Shown here: piece by piece, positions 5,708-8,690 of the stretch
How the letters are laid out: every line of letters begins with the position of its first letter
Position numbering within the stretch: the first letter of the stretch is position 1
Origin: JBAXGE01 sp044344145
Lineage (GTDB): Bacteria > Planctomycetota > Phycisphaerae > WQYP01
Direction: 5' to 3'
DNA: 8,690 nt
Assembly (NCBI GenBank): GCA_044344145.1
Contig: JBIJDM010000114.1
Coordinates: 1 to 8,690, forward strand
Notes under the pieces: generated by a model
Told to the model about the DNA's origin: nothing
The model's database searches: none
Seen by the model: only the letters and a program-made list of their open reading frames with translations
Translations under genes and position numbers: made by a program

Positions 5708-7387
5708 TCACCGCCGCAAATATTTGCCCAAGATCCGCCCCACCATCGGCACGTCGTACAATTCCGGCATCTTTAACAGCCGGGCAGCCACGACAAAGAC
5801 CACTCCGCACACCCCCACCTGCAGGGGCAATTCCAGCGCCGCCCGCAACATCAGGGGGCGCTGCGATCCCGCCAGCCCGAGCATGTTGGCGATGGGCTCA
5901 AACCACCAGCCCCGGGTATAAATCACCGCCGCACCAATGAGCGCCATGAGCAGGGTTACCAATGCGATCCGCAATACATGTTTACCCATGCCGTGCAAAT
6001 CCAACCCACCCAGCCGCCGGCGCATGACCAGCAGCAGAATCAGGCATTGCAGGCAACTATTAATACTGGTTGCCGCCGCGATCCCGCCTTCCGCCAACGG
6101 CCAGATCAACAGCAGATTCAGGCTCATGGACACCCCCACCATGAGCGCCGCGATTTTCGCGGGGGTCATGGTGTCACGCTGGGCGTAATAGGCCCGCATC
6201 AGCACCATCTGCAGTTCAAAAAATACAATTCCCGCGCAATACCACATGGCCGCCCACCACGCGCGATCCACATCCGCAGGCGTAGTATATTTGCCCGAAT
6301 AGACCAGCGTAATCAGCGGATGGGCGATCAGAATCATCCCCGCACTACACGGAATCGCCAGGAACAAGACTTTACGCAACCCCGCCACCAGCAGCCGTTT
6401 GAATTCCGGCGTATCGTTATCCACCACGGCTTTGGACAATAGCGGGAATACCGCCGTGGCCAATGCCACACCAAAAATCCCCACCGGCAACTGATAAATC
6501 CGCTGGGCAATAGATAACTTCGCCAGCGCACCAGCCTGCATCGGCAGCGTAAACTCATGACCCCAAAAGACCACCGTCTTCGCGCCATCATGCCCGTCCG
6601 GCGACAGCCACCAGGCAATCTGTCCATCCAGATACGTGCCGATCTGTATCGCCACCATGGCCAACATGATCGGCACCATCGGCACCAGCACTTCACGCAA
6701 TCCGCTGCCCGTCCAGCGCAGCGTGGGCCGCACCCGCACCCCGGCCGCATGTAACCCCGGCAGCATCATGGCCACCTGAATCACCCCCGCCACCAGCACC
6801 GCCCCGGCGGCCCAATAAATACGCTTTTCAATCGGATAACCCGCCCCCCACAGCCACACCGACAGCCCCGCCGCCAGCGGGAATACCAGATTCATCACCC
6901 CCGGCACCAGACTCTGCATAATGAACCGCTCATGCACGGTATGAATCGCACTCAAAATCGCCACCAGACAAACCAGACTGCAATAAGGCAGCATGATCGC
7001 CATCATCCACAAAGCGAGTCGATTGGCCGGCGCAAACGATTCCTGCAGGGCCAACGGCAAGAGCACGGCTTCACCGATGACCGTGATCACCCCCAACACC
7101 ACCACGAGAAAACTGCATATGGTACTGGCCAACTTATCAGCCGCGGCCTGCCCCTGGGTCTGGCGCAAACGTGTGTACGCCGGCACCACCGCCGCAGTCA
7201 GCGCGCCTTCACCAAACACCCGCCGAAACAGATTCGGCAGCGTAAAACCCATCCAGAAGGCCCCCCACTCGGTACCCACACCCAGATAATACGAGGCAAT
7301 CTTGTCGCGCAGCAGTCCCGACACCCGCGCCAGCGTGGTTAACACCGACATGATGTTGGCGTGTCGGACAAAGCGTTCACTGGCCAT
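5708..7387 (-). CDS. murJ: Lipid II flippase MurJ (MviN family)
   Basis: MurJ moves lipid-linked peptidoglycan precursor across the inner membrane; it belongs to the MOP exporter superfamily and has about 14 helices. Family marks are LARVSGLLRD (19-28), LPNLFRRVFGEGALTAAVVP (50-69), AQRIYQLPVGIFGVALAT (294-311) and YYAQRDTMTPAKIA (400-413). Arg21, Arg27, Arg55 and Arg296 line up with E. coli Arg18, Arg24, Arg52 and Arg270, which are needed for activity there. The position of E. coli Asp39 appears to be Gly42 here. The segment 260-290 between helices 7 and 8 is longer than in E. coli. The 559-residue length from ATG 7387 is a little above the usual 510-530. I prefer this start to the upstream ATG at 7456 because AGGGGG (7396-7401) lies 8 bases before it and the extra 23 residues lack family character. 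It overlaps the end of thiE by 11 bases. Confidence 0.95.
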   Translation of the reverse strand: MASERFVRHANIMSVLTTLARVSGLLRDKIASYYLGVGTEWGAFWMGFTLPNLFRRVFGEGALTAAVVPAYTRLRQTQGQAAADKLASTICSFLVVVLGVITVIGEAVLLPLALQESFAPANRLALWMMAIMLPYCSLVCLVAILSAIHTVHERFIMQSLVPGVMNLVFPLAAGLSVWLWGAGYPIEKRIYWAAGAVLVAGVIQVAMMLPGLHAAGVRVRPTLRWTGSGLREVLVPMVPIMLAMVAIQIGTYLDGQIAWWLSPDGHDGAKTVVFWGHEFTLPMQAGALAKLSIAQRIYQLPVGIFGVALATAVFPLLSKAVVDNDTPEFKRLLVAGLRKVLFLAIPCSAGMILIAHPLITLVYSGKYTTPADVDRAWWAAMWYCAGIVFFELQMVLMRAYYAQRDTMTPAKIAALMVGVSMSLNLLLIWPLAEGGIAAATSINSCLQCLILLLVMRRRLGGLDLHGMGKHVLRIALVTLLMALIGAAVIYTRGWWFEPIANMLGLAGSQRPLMLRAALELPLQVGVCGVVFVVAARLLKMPELYDVPMVGRILGKYLRR

Positions 7388-8435
7388 GGGGTGCGCCCCC
7401 TGTGGCCGGGCCCATGGCCGCAACAAATTCCCGGCAACGGGCCGCGGGGTCCGCATCGGCGATAATACCCCCGCACACCGCCACTACATCAGCGCCCAGC
7501 GCCCGCAGTTGTGCGCTGCGTTCGGGCGTTATGCCCCCAATCGCCACGATCGGGCGCGTCACCACGGCCCGCACCGCTTGAAGATATTCCGGTCCCGCCA
7601 CGCGCGGTTTGGCTTTGGTGGTGGTGGCATACATCGGACCCACGGCAATATAACTGGCGCCATCCGCCACGGCGGTTTGGGCCTGCGCCACGGCTTCCGT
7701 AGACACCCCGACCAGCAATTCAGCCCCAAACCCCCGGCGCAATTGCGCACAAGGCAAATCGGTCTGGCCCACATGCACCCCGTGCGCCCCGGCCAGAACG
7801 GCAAGATCGGGACGATCATTAATAATTGCCACCGCCCCGGCCTGCCGACACGCCTGCGCCACATACGTGGCCCGGGCCAACAATTCCGAATCCGGCAAAG
7901 TTTTTTCCCGCAGTTGCACCATACTCGCCCCGGCCCCTAAAACCGCATGCAGGACTTCCTGCCAGGGGCGCACACACAGAGCCTCGGTCAGCAACACATA
8001 GACCCCGTGCTGAGCGGGCGCTGGCAACAACGTCCGCGCCAGCACTTTTTCCACGTCATAGCCCGCGTAACGCATGACTTCCAATTCCCGCACCACCGCG
8101 GGGCAAATAACTTTGCAGGATTCTTCCATGCTCCGCAGCGATTCGGACAGACGTTTACCCGCCGCGATGACCACGGCTCCCGCCGTGGAGCGGGTCAGTT
8201 CCTGGGGGGTCTTGATGTCGGTACCCACATCCCCGGCAGTATCCCGGGCCAGCACCGCGGCACTAAGTTCCGGTTGCTGCATCACTTGGGCCAGTTGGTG
8301 ACGCAAATGTTTCAGTTGGGTATTGATTTGGGCATCATTGAGTCCGAAGCGGCAGTAATCCTCCAACACGCGCAGCGCCTCGCGGGCGCGGTTGGCGTTG
8401 GCGTCCACGATACGTAAAAGTTGCGGATTTACCAA
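7377..8435 (-). CDS. thiE: ThiD2-ThiE fusion: HMP-phosphate kinase and thiamin phosphate synthase
   Basis: Numbering is from the TTG start; 352 residues. The C-terminal part (about 145-341) is thiamin phosphate synthase, a TIM barrel that joins HMP pyrophosphate to thiazole phosphate. Its active-site motifs are all present: QLREK (174-178), INDRPD (205-210), GVHVGQTDLP (219-228), GVST (243-246), GPMYATTTK (266-274) and IGGI (299-302). The N-terminal part (about 6-137), with RIVDANANRAREALRV and a following Tyr-Cys-Arg-Phe, matches ThiD2, a domain described as a monofunctional HMP-P kinase and often fused to ThiE. The protein would therefore supply HMP-PP to its own synthase domain. I choose TTG 8435 because AGGAG (8444-8448) lies 8 bases before it and the protein then begins just ahead of the conserved RIVDAN. 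The in-frame ATG at 8456 has no such site and sits where transcription probably starts. No TPP riboswitch is seen. First gene of the operon with murJ. Confidence 0.93.
   Translation of the reverse strand: MVNPQLLRIVDANANRAREALRVLEDYCRFGLNDAQINTQLKHLRHQLAQVMQQPELSAAVLARDTAGDVGTDIKTPQELTRSTAGAVVIAAGKRLSESLRSMEESCKVICPAVVRELEVMRYAGYDVEKVLARTLLPAPAQHGVYVLLTEALCVRPWQEVLHAVLGAGASMVQLREKTLPDSELLARATYVAQACRQAGAVAIINDRPDLAVLAGAHGVHVGQTDLPCAQLRRGFGAELLVGVSTEAVAQAQTAVADGASYIAVGPMYATTTKAKPRVAGPEYLQAVRAVVTRPIVAIGGITPERSAQLRALGADVVAVCGGIIADADPAARCREFVAAMGPATGGAPHGQ
7396..7401 (-). promoter_or_regulatory. Ribosome binding site fixing the murJ start inside thiE
   Basis: AGGGGG on the minus strand lies 8 bases before the ATG at 7387 and within the last codons of thiE. 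This supports the downstream murJ start and coupled translation of the two genes. Confidence 0.55.
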
Positions 8436-8443
8436 CTTACACA

Positions 8444-8448
8444 CTCCT
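8444..8448 (-). promoter_or_regulatory. Ribosome binding site pointing to a TTG start for thiE
   Basis: AGGAG on the minus strand lies 8 bases before TTG 8435. If an ATG at 8456 were used, this site would be inside the coding region. Together with the promoter at 8463-8491 it favours the TTG start. Confidence 0.5.
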
Positions 8449-8462
8449 ATTATCATGGTATG

Positions 8463-8491
8463 ATTGTCGTTAAGGGATCGGTCGCTGGCAA
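8463..8491 (-). promoter_or_regulatory. Sigma70-type promoter for the thiE-murJ-radical SAM operon
   Basis: TTGCCA (8486-8491, 5 of 6) is followed by 17 bases and GACAAT (8463-8468, 4 of 6). Transcription would begin near 8456, giving a leader of about 20 bases before TTG 8435. That leader is too short for a TPP riboswitch. A small inverted repeat, ATCAT-GGT-ATGAT (8452-8464), overlaps the predicted start of transcription. Confidence 0.45.
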
Positions 8492-8536
8492 GCCCGTCCC
8501 GCATAAAGACGTAAAATTAGCCAACAAGGATGTACC

Positions 8537-8690
8537 ATGGCGGAAATACTACCCGGAATTCACCAAATTCCGATCGTTTATAAGGGCCGGCCACTTAAAT
8601 TGTACCTGATTGTAGCCGCGGAAGCGTGCCTGCTGATGGATGTCGGGGATGCGGAGATTCCCGCCCGGGAGATTCGCCCGTATTTACAGC
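8537..8690 (+). CDS. Metallo-beta-lactamase-fold hydrolase, N-terminal part only
   Basis: An open frame starts at ATG 8537 and runs off the right edge after 51 residues. It begins MAEILPGIHQIPIVYKGRPL, then KLYLIVAAEACLLMDVGDAE. This is the usual opening of the metallo-beta-lactamase fold: a first strand ending in HQIP, a GRPL turn, a YLI strand, and a hydrophobic strand ending in the D-x-G motif (here MDVG). The metal-binding HxHxDH motif would come later and is outside the window, so activity and subgroup cannot be judged. AAGGA (8526-8530) lies 6 bases before the ATG. A TAAAAT box (8512-8517, 5 of 6) may be the -10 element, but no -35 box fits. The gene is read divergently from the thiE operon, with about 100 bases between the two starts. 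Confidence 0.72.
   Translation, partial: MAEILPGIHQIPIVYKGRPLKLYLIVAAEACLLMDVGDAEIPAREIRPYLQ

Noticed and set aside
7388..7456. Upstream murJ start at 7456
   Set aside because: It would add 23 residues without family likeness and enlarge the overlap with thiE to 80 bases; the ATG at 7387 has a good ribosome binding site.
7302..7940. Plus-strand open frame opposite murJ and thiE
   Set aside because: The protein is Arg/His/Gly-rich low-complexity sequence, consistent with an antisense shadow of conserved thiE codons.
8457..8504. Upstream thiE start at 8504
   Set aside because: It would place the start upstream of the best promoter and add residues (MRDGLASDRSL and so on) that are not part of the ThiD2 domain.
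8436..8536. TPP riboswitch upstream of thiE
   Set aside because: I looked for the conserved CTGAGA core and paired arms on the minus strand and found none; only about 20 bases of leader are predicted.
8555..8571. Hairpin GGAATT-CACCA-AATTCC early in the metallo-beta-lactamase-fold gene
   Set aside because: It is a short, AT-rich 6-base stem inside coding sequence, and chance is the simplest explanation.

Overview
The window looks like ordinary chromosomal DNA from a GC-rich bacterium. It is densely packed with housekeeping genes. The best guess at lineage is the PVC group, probably Verrucomicrobiota. This rests on three points: the style of the large sodium:solute symporter, the fused ThiD2-ThiE thiamin protein, and a MurJ that differs from the proteobacterial consensus. 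It is an inference from remembered family members, not a database result.

Layout from left to right. A possible gene start on the minus strand runs off the left edge (about 1-97). A 785-residue sodium:solute symporter (minus, 179-2536) carries an unusual hydrophilic, coiled-coil-like insert. A 317-base divergent intergenic region (2537-2853) holds a good sigma70-type promoter for the symporter and a pair of near-identical 12-base direct repeats. On the plus strand follow ychF (2854-3942), a ribosome-associated ATPase, and a short-chain dehydrogenase/reductase (3993-4787). The latter converges with a minus-strand cluster, with only 5 bases between the stop codons.

The minus-strand cluster, in transcription order from right to left, is thiD2-thiE fusion (7377-8435), murJ (5708-7387) and a radical SAM protein of the COG0731 type (4793-5692). 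The first two genes overlap by 11 bases and the last two are 15 bases apart, so they are very probably one operon. It joins thiamin phosphate synthesis, lipid II flipping and an iron-sulfur enzyme of unknown role. A divergent gene starts at 8537 on the plus strand and leaves the window; its first 51 residues look like the start of a metallo-beta-lactamase-fold hydrolase.

I saw no mobile element, CRISPR array, rRNA, tRNA, riboswitch or phage gene, and no clearly new multi-gene system. The points most worth a second look are the symporter insert and its altered Na2-site motif, the glycine replacing a key aspartate in MurJ, the radical SAM gene coupled to murJ, and the start-site and promoter arrangement of the thiamin gene.
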